DNA of 64,000 nt from Desulfocurvus vexinensis DSM 17965 (GCF_000519125.1 NZ_JAEX01000001.1:310001-374000); one strand, 5' to 3'. Shown: positions 7,637 to 16,745, numbered from the stretch's first letter. Translations and numbers: made by a program. Notes: generated from the letters alone by a model not told the origin.

Positions 7637-10132
7637 ATGGATGGACAGGACAAGGGCGCAAGAGGCCGGACGGCGGACGGGCACGGGTGCCCCGGGGCCG
7701 CGCAGGCCGAATTGTCCGCCTTCCAGCTCTATCATCTGGGCAAATATGCCGAGATCGGCATGGCGCTCTCGGGCGAAGAGAGCGTGGACCGGCTTCTGGA
7801 GATGATCGTCCACGAGGCCCGCGAGATCACCGACGCCGACGCGGGCACCCTGTATCTGGTGAACGCCGAGCGCACGCACCTGGATTTCGCCATCCTGCAC
7901 AACGACACCATGAAGACCCGCATGGGCGGGACCTCGGGAGTGCCCATCAAGCTGCCCCCGGTGCCGCTGCAGGTGGACGGGGCGCCCAACCACGCCAACG
8001 TGTCCTCCCACGTGGCCATCACCGGCGACATCGTCAACATTGCCGATGTCTACGAGTCGGAGGAATTCGACTTCACTGGGCCGCGCAAGTACGACCAGGC
8101 CACCGGCTACCGTTCCAAGTCCATGCTGGTCATTCCGCTGCGCAACCACGAGAACGACGTCATCGGCGTGCTGCAACTGCTCAACGCCCAGGACGTGACC
8201 CGGGGCGGGTGCATCGGCGAATTCGCCGACGACCGCGTGGCGCTGGTGGCCTCCCTGGCCTCCCAGGCCGCCGCGGCGCTGACCAAGACCCGCCTGATTC
8301 AGGACCTCAAGGACCTTTTCTATTCCTTCATCAAGACCATCGCCAACGCCATCGAGGAAAAATCGCCCTACACCGGGGGGCATATCAACCGCGTGGTGGA
8401 CATCACCATGCTGATCGCCAGGCATATCAACAGCATGGACGAGGGTCCCTTCGCGGACGTCCACTTCAACGAGGACGAACTCGAGGAGCTCAAGCTCTCG
8501 GCCTGGCTGCACGACATCGGCAAGATCACCACCCCGGAATGGGTGGTGGACAAGGCCTCCAAGCTCCAGACCATCTACGACCGGGTGGACCTGGTCCACC
8601 AGCGCTTCGACCTCGCGGCCCAGGCCCTGCGCGCGGCGAGCCTGGGGCGCAAGGTGGCGCTTCTGGAATCGGGCGCCCCGCCCCGGGCCCTGCACGACGA
8701 GGACCAGGCCCTGGAGCAGGGCCTGCAGGCCCTGCTCCAGGACCGCGCCTTCGTCATCTCCTGCAACGAACCCGGCGAGTTCATGAGCGACGAGCGCCGC
8801 GAGCGCGTGCGGGCCATCGGCGAGCGGACCTTCGAGGTGGACGGCCAGCCCCGGCGCTTTTTGACCGACGACGAGATCGCCAACCTGTGCATCCGCAAGG
8901 GCACGCTCACCGACGCCGAGCGGGCGATCATCGAGAACCACGCCCGCGTCACCGGCAGGATGCTCTCGGAGTTGCCCTTCCCCAAGAAGCTCTCGCGGGT
9001 GCCGCAATACGCGGCAGGGCACCACGAAAAGCTCGACGGTACGGGCTACCCCGACGGCCTGGACGAGACGAACCTGTCGCTCCAGGCGCGGATCATGGCC
9101 GTGGCCGACATCTTCGAGGCCCTGACGGCCAAGGACCGGCCCTACAAGAAGCCCATGCCCCTGTCCCAGGCGGTGAAGATCTTGGGATTCATGAAGAAGG
9201 ACAGGCACATCGACCCCGACGTGCACGACCTGTTCCTGTCTTCCAAGCTGTTCCTGAAGTATGCGGGGCAGGAGCTGGCCCCGGCGCAGTTCGACGCCGT
9301 GACCGTGAACCCCGCCCTCAAGGGCCGCCGGGTGCTGGTGGCCTCGGGGCGCGACACGACGGCGCTTGTGGCGCTGCTCGGGGCCTGGGGCGCTTGCCCG
9401 GAAACGGCGCAGGACTGCGCCACCGCGCGCGCCATGCTGCTGGACGCCTTCCGCGACTGCCAGCCCTACCGCCTGGCTTTCGTGGACCTGGACCAGTGCG
9501 AGGCCGGGCTGCTGGAGGAGTTGCGTGCGACGGACGGCTTTCCGGCCTACAGTGTGATCCTGCTGTGCGACGACCCGCAGGCCCGCGCCGCCGAGGCCCG
9601 GCAGGCCGGAGCCGGGGCCTGCCTCGCCCTGCCCGTACAGGAAGGGCCGCTGCGCGAGGCCGTTTTCGCGATCCTCGAAGGGCACACCTTCCGCGAGGGA
9701 GTGAACCCCGCCCTGTGCCTCATGGGCACCGCAGCCAACCGCCCGCGCCGCAGCCCGGGCCCGGCCATCCTGCTGGTGGACGACTCGGCCAACACGCGCA
9801 TGATGCTCCAGTACCACCTGCGCCACACCGACGTGACCCTCGATGTGGCGCATAACGGGCGCCAGGGCGTGGACGCGGTGACCCGTCAGGTCTACGACAT
9901 GGTCATCATGGCCACGCGGCTGCCGGTGATGGACGGATTTTCCGCCGCGCGCTCCATCCGCACCTGGGAGCGCGAGAGCGGGGCCCGGCCCGTGCCGCTC
10001 GTCGCCATGACCCTGTCCTACATCCCCCAGGACGTGAGCCTCAGCCTCGAGGCGGGCTTCACGGCCACGGTCGAGCGCCCCGTGACCCAGGCCCGGCTGC
10101 GCGACCTGCTGGCCAGGTACCTGCCCGCGTAG
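7637..10132 (+). CDS. GAF-HD-GYP protein with two degenerate receiver domains
   Basis: 831 residues behind a good ribosome site (GGAGGG). Domains in order: GAF (about 40-205), HD-GYP-type phosphohydrolase (about 225-520) with LHDIGK and GHHEKLDGTGYPDGL, then two receiver-like domains (about 555-690 and 709-831). HD-GYP proteins usually hydrolyse cyclic di-GMP. About 120 residues are inserted between the HD motif and the IIENH motif. The second receiver has the acidic pair (LLVDDS) but the phosphoacceptor position reads IMATRLPVMDG, so Ala759 stands where Asp is expected, and the conserved Lys is Arg (ERPV). The first receiver also lacks the acidic pair and the Lys. Phosphorelay control through these domains therefore looks unlikely. 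Substrate and partner are not evident. Confidence 0.9.
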   Translation: MDGQDKGARGRTADGHGCPGAAQAELSAFQLYHLGKYAEIGMALSGEESVDRLLEMIVHEAREITDADAGTLYLVNAERTHLDFAILHNDTMKTRMGGTSGVPIKLPPVPLQVDGAPNHANVSSHVAITGDIVNIADVYESEEFDFTGPRKYDQATGYRSKSMLVIPLRNHENDVIGVLQLLNAQDVTRGGCIGEFADDRVALVASLASQAAAALTKTRLIQDLKDLFYSFIKTIANAIEEKSPYTGGHINRVVDITMLIARHINSMDEGPFADVHFNEDELEELKLSAWLHDIGKITTPEWVVDKASKLQTIYDRVDLVHQRFDLAAQALRAASLGRKVALLESGAPPRALHDEDQALEQGLQALLQDRAFVISCNEPGEFMSDERRERVRAIGERTFEVDGQPRRFLTDDEIANLCIRKGTLTDAERAIIENHARVTGRMLSELPFPKKLSRVPQYAAGHHEKLDGTGYPDGLDETNLSLQARIMAVADIFEALTAKDRPYKKPMPLSQAVKILGFMKKDRHIDPDVHDLFLSSKLFLKYAGQELAPAQFDAVTVNPALKGRRVLVASGRDTTALVALLGAWGACPETAQDCATARAMLLDAFRDCQPYRLAFVDLDQCEAGLLEELRATDGFPAYSVILLCDDPQARAAEARQAGAGACLALPVQEGPLREAVFAILEGHTFREGVNPALCLMGTAANRPRRSPGPAILLVDDSANTRMMLQYHLRHTDVTLDVAHNGRQGVDAVTRQVYDMVIMATRLPVMDGFSAARSIRTWERESGARPVPLVAMTLSYIPQDVSLSLEAGFTATVERPVTQARLRDLLARYLPA

Positions 10133-10177
10133 CCGCCGCAGGCCCTGGCCGGGCGCCCGGCCCGCGCCGGGCCGGGC

Positions 10178-10193
10178 TGGTTTGCATTTTGCA
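10178..10193 (+). promoter_or_regulatory. Candidate sigma-54 promoter upstream of fliM
   Basis: TGGTTTGCATTTTGCA has GG and GC separated by exactly ten bases and an intact TTGCA -12 box; the -24 box is TGG followed by a non-consensus base. It would give a leader of about 175 bases before fliM. Flagellar genes of related bacteria are commonly sigma-54 dependent. Confidence 0.5.
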
Positions 10194-10379
10194 TGCAGTG
10201 CTGCGCCTGCGGGCCGTGTTGCCAACGCGGCCTGCGGGCGGTAGAAGGGGGCACCGGCGCGGCACCGCCGCGCGGGCCCGGGCCGGGCCCTGCCCGGCCC
10301 GGGGCGCGATCCCGGCGGGCCGCATGCAACGAACTCCCCTGGCGGAAGAATCTGCCCGGGGCAAGCGCGGGAAGCGTTC

Positions 10380-11360
10380 ATGAGCAAGATTCTCGACCAG
10401 GACGAAGTCGATGCGTTGCTGCGCGGGCTTTCCGGCGGCGAAATAGAGGCCGAGGCCGACATACCCGAGGACGATTCCGGGGTCGTCAGTTTCGACCTGG
10501 CTAACCAGGACCGCATCATCCGGGGCCGGATGCCGGTGCTGGAGATCGTCAACGACCGCTTCGCCCGGCTGTGCACCAACGCCCTGGCCAACGCCATGCG
10601 CAAGCGCGTGGACCTGAACCCCATCTCCATCGACATGTCCAAGTTCGGCGACTTCATGCGCTCGTTGCCGGTGCCGACCTCCATCAACATCTTCAAGATG
10701 GACCCCCTGCGCGGCAACGCGCTTTTGGTGGTGGACTCGCGTCTGGTCTTCGCGCTGGTGGAGAACTTCTTTGGCGGCGCGGGCTCGCAGCCCAAGGTCG
10801 AGGGCCGCGACTTCACGCCCATCGAGCAGGCCATCGTGGACCGCGTGGTCAAGATCGCGCTGTCCAACATGGAGGACGCCTGGCGCCCGGTGCACGAGGT
10901 GCACATCGAACTGACGCGTTCGGAGATCAACCCCCAGTTCGCGGCCATTGTCCCGCCTTCGGACGTGGTCATCGTCGTGACCTTCGAGGTGGAGCTGGAA
11001 AACGCCATCGGCTCGCTCATCGCCTGCCTGCCTTATGCGACCTTGGAGCCCATCCGCTCCAAGCTGCACGCGTCCTTCCAGTCCGAGCGGCTGGAGGTGG
11101 ACCACGCCTGGATCGCGCGCTTCAAGGAGCGCCTGCTGGAAACCCCGGTGGAAATGGTCATCGAGCTGGGGCAGACCCAGATCACGGGCCGCCAGCTGCT
11201 GAACCTGGAGATCGGCGACATCCTGCTGCTCAATACCGACACCGAGCGGCTTCTGGAGGCCGAGGTGGAGGGGGTGCGCAAGTTCTACGGGCTGCCCGGG
11301 GTGGTCAAGGGCAACAAGGCCTTCCAGGTGGTGCGCGAGGAGGAACCCCGCTACACCTGA
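10380..11360 (+). CDS. fliM: Flagellar motor switch protein FliM
   Basis: 326 residues, the family length. The N-terminus MSKILDQDEVDALLRGL is the conserved CheY-binding segment of FliM. The middle domain (about 45-230) carries the FliM pattern (PVPTSINIFKMDPLRGNAL, VDRVVKIALSNMEDAW), and the C-terminal SpoA-like domain (about 240-320) is present. FliM is part of the cytoplasmic C-ring and sets rotation direction. The gene stands alone between an HD-GYP gene and a secreted protein gene, with its own candidate sigma-54 promoter and a strong terminator. Other switch genes are not in this window. Confidence 0.97.
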   Translation: MSKILDQDEVDALLRGLSGGEIEAEADIPEDDSGVVSFDLANQDRIIRGRMPVLEIVNDRFARLCTNALANAMRKRVDLNPISIDMSKFGDFMRSLPVPTSINIFKMDPLRGNALLVVDSRLVFALVENFFGGAGSQPKVEGRDFTPIEQAIVDRVVKIALSNMEDAWRPVHEVHIELTRSEINPQFAAIVPPSDVVIVVTFEVELENAIGSLIACLPYATLEPIRSKLHASFQSERLEVDHAWIARFKERLLETPVEMVIELGQTQITGRQLLNLEIGDILLLNTDTERLLEAEVEGVRKFYGLPGVVKGNKAFQVVREEEPRYT

Positions 11361-11389
11361 CCCCCGCGCGCGGCTGGGCAGTTTTTCGT

Positions 11390-11418
11390 GGCCACCGCCC
11401 GGGCGGTGGCCTTTTTTT
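11390..11418 (+). terminator. Rho-independent terminator of fliM
   Basis: Perfect inverted repeat GGCCACCGCCC / GGGCGGTGGCC followed by seven T residues, about 30 bases after the fliM stop. Confidence 0.93.
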
Positions 11419-11525
11419 GTGCCAGCCGGGCCGGGGGCTCTTTCCGGCCTTGGCGGCGGCCGGGCTTTGGGATAGGAACCTTGCGGAACGCGCGTCGGGA
11501 GCGCGGCTGGAGATGGAGAGGGACG

Positions 11526-12257
11526 ATGCGCGGTCTGGTTGTTTTCGTTGCGGCCTGTGTCATGGCCCTGGCGCCCTGCGCCGCCGTGGCCCAGGTCCCT
11601 GCGGACTGGCAGCCCCTGGTCCTGCCCAGCCCGGCGCAGCCCTCCGCGCCCGCCGACGCCTCCGGGCCCGAAGCGGCCCCGGCTCCGCAGGAGGGTGTGA
11701 AGACCCGGGGCACGGTCCTGCAGAAGTTCGGTGCCAGGCCGTCCGCCGAGGAAATCGGCCCCCGCCCAGCCGATGCGCCTGTGCGGCGCCGCTTCCCGCT
11801 GCGTGAGCCGGGGGCGCACCTGGACGAGCCGTCGCGCATTCCACCCGTGGCCCAGGAGGACCTGCCCCCGGAGCCGGACCCGGAACCGGCCCTGGAGCCC
11901 GCCCCGGTGCCGGGCCAGAAGCCCTGGGTGCCCCTGGTGCCCGATCTCAAACCCCGCAAGAAGCCGGAGCGCAAGCCGGAGGCGGCGCCGCGCCGCGCCC
12001 CCGGGGCCAAGGGCAAGGCCAGGCCCGAGCCCAGGCTCGAAGGTCCGGACGGCACGCCCTGGGTGCCCCTGGTGCCCGAGGCCAAGCCAGGGCCAGAAGC
12101 CAAACCCGCGCCCGAGGCCGCACCCAAGGCCAAGCTAGGGCCCAAGACCGAACCAGAGCCCAAGGCCAAATCCGCGTCCAAGGCCAAGCCCGCCCCCAGG
12201 CTCGAGAACCCGGACGGCACGCCCTGGGAGCCCCTGGTGCCCGCGACCGGACCCTAG
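11526..12257 (+). CDS. Secreted Pro/Ala/Lys-rich protein with PWVPLVP repeats
   Basis: The start at 11526 (ATG after GGAGAGGGACG) gives 243 residues with a signal peptide MRGLVVFVAACVMALAPCAAVAQ; an upstream in-frame start would hide it. The mature chain is low-complexity and very rich in Pro, Ala, Lys and Glu. It contains recurring tryptophan units: DWQPLVL near the N-terminus, PWVPLVPDLKP, then GTPWVPLVPEAKP and finally GTPWEPLVPATGP. The spacers between them are KPxPEA-type repeats. I recognise no domain; the layout resembles a periplasmic spacer or wall-associated protein, but that is a guess. Confidence 0.7.
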   Translation: MRGLVVFVAACVMALAPCAAVAQVPADWQPLVLPSPAQPSAPADASGPEAAPAPQEGVKTRGTVLQKFGARPSAEEIGPRPADAPVRRRFPLREPGAHLDEPSRIPPVAQEDLPPEPDPEPALEPAPVPGQKPWVPLVPDLKPRKKPERKPEAAPRRAPGAKGKARPEPRLEGPDGTPWVPLVPEAKPGPEAKPAPEAAPKAKLGPKTEPEPKAKSASKAKPAPRLENPDGTPWEPLVPATGP

Positions 12258-12371
12258 CCCCGCACCTGGACGCTGGCGGAGGCCACGCCCGGCCCTGCGC
12301 CCGCGCCCGGGCGTCAAGGTCCTGGCGTCGGGCGGGCCGCCCTTGCGCCTCTGTCCGCCCTGTGGCACAGC

Positions 12372-13490
12372 ATGGGCATGTGTTGGCCGTCCTTGTCCCC
12401 GCGCCGGGTCCTGTCCGCCGTCCTGCCGATCCTGGCGGTGCTGCCGGTTCTGCCAGTTCTGCCCGTTCTGCCCGTTCTGGTTGTCATGGCCGTCCTGGTG
12501 CCCGCGTCCGCCGGGGCTGGAGGGGTGGAGTGCGGCGCCAATCTTGGCCCGCAGGACAGGGTCCACTGCGAAAACCTGCTCCTGGACGCCGCCGACGCCG
12601 AGTTGAACCGCGTCTACCGCGAGGCCCTGGCCGCCCTGGACAGCCGGGGAGCGGACCTGTTGCGCACGGCCCAGCGCGCCTGGCTGGCCTACCGGGACAA
12701 CAACTTCGAGGCCTTTTCCGCCGCTGATCCTGCCCAGGGCCTGGGCGGGCTGGCCGACCGCGTGCGCGACCTGCGCCTGCAAACCAAGAGCCGCACGCAG
12801 GAGCTGGAGCGCCTGGCCGAATTGGCCGCAGGAGCGCACCAGACCGCGCCCCCTGCGGCGGGCGCGCCCTACGCGGGGCAGGATGCCGCCCTCGCGCCCG
12901 CCTCGCCACCCCTGGGCATGACCGACCCCGGGCAGGACCCGGGGCGGCGCGACGCGGCTCCCGATGCTTCTCCCCCGGGCCTGCCGCCCGGCGAAGCCCC
13001 GCCCGCCTTGCCTCCGGCGCTGCCTGCGCCCGCCTCCGAGCCCGCGCCGCTGCCCGCGCCCGTGCCCCCCGATACCCCTCCGGACCTGCCCGGCCCGGCA
13101 CCCGGGACGGCGGTCTCCAGCCAGGACGCCCTGCGCCAGCTGCTGGGCCGCCATGCCCTGCGCCTGCAATGGCTGGCCGCCGTGCCCGCAGGCACGGCGG
13201 AGATCGTGGAGCGCGACGGGGCCCTGTGGCTCTCGGGCCGCCAGGGCGATGGCGCGAACATGCTCCTGGTGGAGGGGCAGGTCGCCTCCGTGGCCGAGGA
13301 CGGGTTTGTGCTGCGGGGCAGGGTGGTGACGCGCGTGGGCTTCCTGGGCGGCGGGCAGCCCTGCGAGCGCCGGGGCGAGCTGTGGTTCGCGCGCAAGGCC
13401 GGGCGGCCCTTCTGGCGGATGCAGTCCATCGCCAGCCCCTGCACCGGGGTCAGCGACTATGTGGACATCGCCGTGGAACACGAGCCCTGA
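12372..13490 (+). CDS. LprI/DUF1311-domain secreted protein
   Basis: 372 residues. The signal peptide contains an unusual run of VLP repeats (VLPVLPVLPVLPVLVV) and is followed by an LprI/DUF1311-type domain at about 55-115: a Cys pair (VECGANL, VHCENLLL), ELNRVYREAL and AQRAWLAYRDNNFEAF, the hallmark of this family of lysozyme-inhibitor-like periplasmic proteins. A Pro/Ala-rich linker (about 155-245) leads to a C-terminal beta-rich domain of about 110 residues with one Cys pair (QPCERRGE, ASPCTGV). No clear ribosome binding site is visible; a second ATG lies two codons in. The lysozyme-related role is inferred from the family only. Confidence 0.75.
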   Translation: MGMCWPSLSPRRVLSAVLPILAVLPVLPVLPVLPVLVVMAVLVPASAGAGGVECGANLGPQDRVHCENLLLDAADAELNRVYREALAALDSRGADLLRTAQRAWLAYRDNNFEAFSAADPAQGLGGLADRVRDLRLQTKSRTQELERLAELAAGAHQTAPPAAGAPYAGQDAALAPASPPLGMTDPGQDPGRRDAAPDASPPGLPPGEAPPALPPALPAPASEPAPLPAPVPPDTPPDLPGPAPGTAVSSQDALRQLLGRHALRLQWLAAVPAGTAEIVERDGALWLSGRQGDGANMLLVEGQVASVAEDGFVLRGRVVTRVGFLGGGQPCERRGELWFARKAGRPFWRMQSIASPCTGVSDYVDIAVEHEP

Positions 13491-13984
13491 GGGGCGCCCC
13501 GGCCCCTGTTGTCCCGGCCTGTCCGGCCCGGTGCCCGGAGGGCGTGCTGTCCGGGCAGTGCAGACGCGAGCACCGCACGGCCCCCGGGGTGGCGCCTGCC
13601 GCGCTCCCGCCTGGACGCTGCGACCGGAACATCGCCCCGCGCGGGAAGAACGCCCGGGGCGGGAGACGCCAGCCCCGGGCCCGCCGCCGCGTCCGTTCCG
13701 GACTCACGGGGGCCTTGGATCCGGCCCGGCGGTGCGGGGCGCTTCCGGCGCCTGGGCCGTCCGTCCCGGGCCAAGCCGCCGCGCCTGGCCGCTGCGGGTC
13801 GCGTTGCGCGACTCTTGCGTCCTGGAGACCCGCGCAGGGCGCTCCCGCCTCTGGGCCTTGTTCTCCCCGCCCAGGTGTCCGCCCCGCCTCGGGCCGTGCG
13901 GGCGGGCTTGGCCCGCCAGTCCGCGCCGGGGCGCTCCCGGGCCTGGATGCCGCCCGGTCTGTGGCGCGGTTTCGCACCGGGGCC
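13491..13984. other. Intergenic stretch with no supported gene
   Basis: About 500 bases of very GC-rich DNA between the LprI-domain gene and the znu operator region. Several frames stay open on both strands, but none has a plausible ribosome site, signal peptide, recognisable motif or conserved-looking composition. I see nothing specific in it. Confidence 0.5.
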
Positions 13985-13995
13985 TTGACAGGAAA

Positions 13996-14010
13996 TGCGA
14001 CTTGGTTGCA
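13996..14010. promoter_or_regulatory. Candidate Zur operator upstream of znuA
   Basis: Inverted repeat TGCGAC TTG GTTGCA (one mismatch between arms) inside an AT-rich patch, five bases after a TTGACA box (13985-13990) that could be a -35 element. The downstream operon ends with a Fur-family gene (zur), which makes zinc-dependent autoregulation likely. The operator consensus for this organism was not checked. Confidence 0.45.
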
Positions 14011-14031
14011 AAAAGACCTGGGGCGCATCTT

Positions 14032-14058
14032 CCGAGGAGCCCGAGGAGCCCGAGGAGT
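14032..14058 (+). repeat. Triple 9-bp repeat forming the znuA ribosome binding region
   Basis: Three tandem copies of CCGAGGAGC (last base T in the third). The last copy gives GAGGAG about 6 bases before the znuA ATG at 14064; the two earlier copies offer extra Shine-Dalgarno-like sites. Confidence 0.7.
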
Positions 14059-14063
14059 CTGAC

Positions 14064-15098
14064 ATGAGAATGAAATTCTTTTTCGTCGTACTGGCGGCCC
14101 TGGCCCTGGTGGCCGGGGCGCTGCCTGCGCGCGCGGCCCAGGGCGGGCCGCTGCGGGTGCTGGTCACCGTGGAGCCCCAGGCCTGGCTGGTGGAGCAGGT
14201 GGCCGGGCCGCTGGCCCAGGTCACGGTCATGGTGCCCCCGGGGGCGGACCCGCATACCTTCGAGCCGCGCCCGAGCCAGATGGCCGAGGTGGCCCGGGGC
14301 GACCTCTACCTGAGCCTGGGCCTGGAGTTCGAGGCCGTGTGGCTGCCCCGCTTCCTGGCGGCCAACCCGGGTCTGCACGTGGCGGCCATGGACGCGGGCA
14401 TCGTCAAGCTGCCCATGCCCGCCCACGGCCACGAGCACCCCGAAGCGGAGGCGCATGGCCACGAGCATCCCGCGGGCGAGGCCCACGGGCAGGACCACGG
14501 CCACGACCACGACGCGGGCCACCCCGAGGGCGAGACCCATGGCCACAAGCATCCCGAGGGCGCTGCCCACGGGCATGACCACGGCCACGACCACGACGCG
14601 GGCCTGCCCGACCCCCACGTCTGGCTGGCGCCGGAGCTGATGCAGGCCATGGCCGCCACCACCCGCGACGCCCTGACCCAGGCCGACCCCGCCAATGCCC
14701 AGGCCTACGCCGCAGGCTGCGAGGCCGCCGTGGCCAAGGCCCGGGCCGTGCACGATACCATCGCGGCCCTGTTCGCCGGGCTCACCGAGCGGCGCTTCAT
14801 GGTCTTCCATCCCTCGTGGGGCTATTTCGCCAAGGAGTTCGGGCTGGTGCAGATGCCCGTGGAGGGCCACGGCAGCGAGCCCGGCCCGCGCGCGATGATC
14901 GGGCTGGTGGCCGAAGCCCGCAAGCACGGCGTGCGCGCGGTCTTCGTTTCGCCGCAGTTCTCGCAGCGCTCCGCCGGGGTGGTGGCCCAGGAGCTGGGCG
15001 GGGCCCTGGTGGAGGCCGACCCCCTGGCCCGCGACTGGGACGCCAACCTGCGCGCCGTGGCCCAGCGCATGGCCCGGGCCATGGGCCAGGAGAACTAG
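14064..15098 (+). CDS. znuA: Zinc ABC transporter substrate-binding protein ZnuA
   Basis: 344 residues from the ATG at 14064, chosen because it directly precedes a signal peptide (MRMKFFFVVLAALALVAG...ARA). It has the cluster 9 metal-binding fold with candidate zinc ligands in GADPHTFEP, LPDPHVWLAP and VFHPSWGYF and the late Asp (EADPLARDWD). Between about residues 118 and 175 lies a long His/Asp/Glu-rich loop with many HGHDHDAG-like units, the diagnostic zinc-specific loop of ZnuA. It captures Zn2+ in the periplasm for ZnuBC. First gene of the znu operon, one base before znuC. Confidence 0.96.
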   Translation: MRMKFFFVVLAALALVAGALPARAAQGGPLRVLVTVEPQAWLVEQVAGPLAQVTVMVPPGADPHTFEPRPSQMAEVARGDLYLSLGLEFEAVWLPRFLAANPGLHVAAMDAGIVKLPMPAHGHEHPEAEAHGHEHPAGEAHGQDHGHDHDAGHPEGETHGHKHPEGAAHGHDHGHDHDAGLPDPHVWLAPELMQAMAATTRDALTQADPANAQAYAAGCEAAVAKARAVHDTIAALFAGLTERRFMVFHPSWGYFAKEFGLVQMPVEGHGSEPGPRAMIGLVAEARKHGVRAVFVSPQFSQRSAGVVAQELGGALVEADPLARDWDANLRAVAQRMARAMGQEN

Positions 15099-15099
15099 G

Positions 15100-15933
15100 G
15101 TGGGCGATCCGGTCATCGAGTTCCGCGACGTGGGCTTCGCCTACGGCCGGGGCCCCGAGGTGCTGCGCGACCTGAACTTCCGCATCGCCGCCGGGGACTA
15201 CGTGGCCGTGCTCGGGCCCAACGGCGGGGGCAAATCCACGCTGCTCAAGCTGATCCTGGGCGTGCTGGCCCCGGGGCGGGGCGAGGTTCGCGTGTTCGGC
15301 GGCCCGCCCCGCGAGGCCGCCCGGCGCATCGGCTATATGCCGCAGTCCACGGGCGTGGCCCGCGAGCTGCCCGTGACGGTGCTCGACGTGGCGCTCATGG
15401 GCCTGCTGGGCGCCACGGGGCGCGGCCCGCGCTTTTCCGCCGTCGAGCGCGCCCGGGCCGAGGCCGCCCTGGAGCGCACGGGCATGCTGGACCTCAAGAA
15501 CCGGCTGGTGGCCGACCTCTCGGGCGGGCAGCGCCAGCGGGCCTACATCGCCCGGGCCCTGGTGGCCGATCCGCAGGTGCTCATCCTCGACGAGCCCACG
15601 GCCAGCGTGGACGCCCAGGGGCGCTGCTCGTTGCTGGAGCTTTTGGCCGAGCTGAACCGGACCATGACCATCCTCTACGTCAGCCACGACCTGTCCATCG
15701 TGGCCAGCGGGGTGCGCTCGGTGGCCTGCGTGAACCGCACCGTGCACCTGCACGGCCAGCCCGAGGTCACCCGCGACATGCTGGCCATGATGTACGGCGG
15801 CGGGCGCACCTGCCCGGTGGAAATCTTCACCCACGGCGAGGTGCCGCACCGCGTGGTGCCACGCCACGACGGGCCCGACTGCCCGGGCTGCCCCGGCTGC
15901 CAGGGCGGCGAAAGCCCCGGAGGCGGCGCATGA
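15100..15933 (+). CDS. znuC: Zinc ABC transporter ATPase ZnuC
   Basis: 277 residues starting at a GTG one base after the znuA stop. ABC motifs are complete: Walker A GPNGGGKST, signature LSGGQRQR, Walker B VLILDEPT, and the switch His (YVSHDLS). The C-terminal ~35 residues carry HRVVPRHDGPDCPGCPGC, a Cys/His-rich tail that could bind zinc; such tails are not required for the ATPase. It energises ZnuB. The gene overlaps znuB by four bases (ATGA). Confidence 0.96.
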   Translation: MGDPVIEFRDVGFAYGRGPEVLRDLNFRIAAGDYVAVLGPNGGGKSTLLKLILGVLAPGRGEVRVFGGPPREAARRIGYMPQSTGVARELPVTVLDVALMGLLGATGRGPRFSAVERARAEAALERTGMLDLKNRLVADLSGGQRQRAYIARALVADPQVLILDEPTASVDAQGRCSLLELLAELNRTMTILYVSHDLSIVASGVRSVACVNRTVHLHGQPEVTRDMLAMMYGGGRTCPVEIFTHGEVPHRVVPRHDGPDCPGCPGCQGGESPGGGA

Positions 15934-16745
15934 TCGAGGCCCTGTCCTACGAGTTCATGCAGAACGCCCTGTGGGCCGGGCTGCTGGCCAGCGTGGCCTG
16001 CGGGGTCATCGGCACCCTGGTGGTGGCCAACCGCGTGGTCTTCCTGGCCGGGGCCGTGGCCCACGCGGCCTATGGCGGGGTCGGCCTGGCCTATTTCCTG
16101 GGCTGGCCCGTGCTGCCCTGCACGGTGGGCTTCTCGGTGGCCGCGGGCGGGGCCATGGCCGCCGCCACGGCGCGCGGCATGGACGGCGCCGATCGGCTCA
16201 TCGGCGCGCTGTGGGCCGGGGGCATGGCCACGGGCGTCATCCTGCTCGACCTTGCCCCCGGCTACAACGCCGACCTGATGAGCTTCCTGTTCGGCAGCAT
16301 CCTGGCCGTGCCGCGTGCGGACCTGTGGCTCATGCTCGGGCTGGACGCGGCCATCGTGGCCGTGACCCTGGTCTTCTACAAGGAGTTCGCGGCCCTGGCC
16401 TTCGACCGCGAGTTCGCCGCCGTGCGCGGGGTGCCGGTGCTGGCGCTGCATTTCCTGCTGCTGGCCATGATCGGCGTTTCGGTGGTCATGGTCATCCGCG
16501 TGGTGGGGCTGATCCTGGTCATGGCCCTGCTGACCATCCCGCCGGGGCTGGCCCTGCGCGCCTCGCGCTCCCTGGGCGGGATGATGGTGCGCTCCGCGCT
16601 GCTCTCGGCGCTGTTCTGCACGGCGGGCCTGGGCCTGTCCTACGCCCTGGACCTGACCTCCGGGGCCTGCATCATCGCCGTGGCCGTGGCGGCGTTCTTC
16701 GCCGACGCGCTGTGGCGGCGGCTCGCGCGCCGGGGGCGGCCATGA
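15930..16745 (+). CDS. znuB: Zinc ABC transporter permease ZnuB
   Basis: 271 residues, a hydrophobic ABC-3 family permease with about eight membrane segments. Family features include the N-terminal LLASVACGVIGTLVVANRVVF and later VVGLILVMALLTIPPGLAL. It forms the channel for Zn2+ across the inner membrane. The start overlaps znuC and the stop overlaps zur (16742-16745), so all four genes are translationally linked. Confidence 0.95.
   Translation: MIEALSYEFMQNALWAGLLASVACGVIGTLVVANRVVFLAGAVAHAAYGGVGLAYFLGWPVLPCTVGFSVAAGGAMAAATARGMDGADRLIGALWAGGMATGVILLDLAPGYNADLMSFLFGSILAVPRADLWLMLGLDAAIVAVTLVFYKEFAALAFDREFAAVRGVPVLALHFLLLAMIGVSVVMVIRVVGLILVMALLTIPPGLALRASRSLGGMMVRSALLSALFCTAGLGLSYALDLTSGACIIAVAVAAFFADALWRRLARRGRP

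Noticed and set aside
7427-11020. 1197-codon antisense frame opposite HD-GYP and fliM
   Set aside because: The plus-strand genes are well supported by HD-GYP and FliM motifs; the antisense product is low-complexity without recognisable motifs.
13457-14230. Open frames in the gap before znuA on both strands
   Set aside because: Frames are open because of base composition, and the znuA signal peptide and its ribosome site contradict any extension across 14064.
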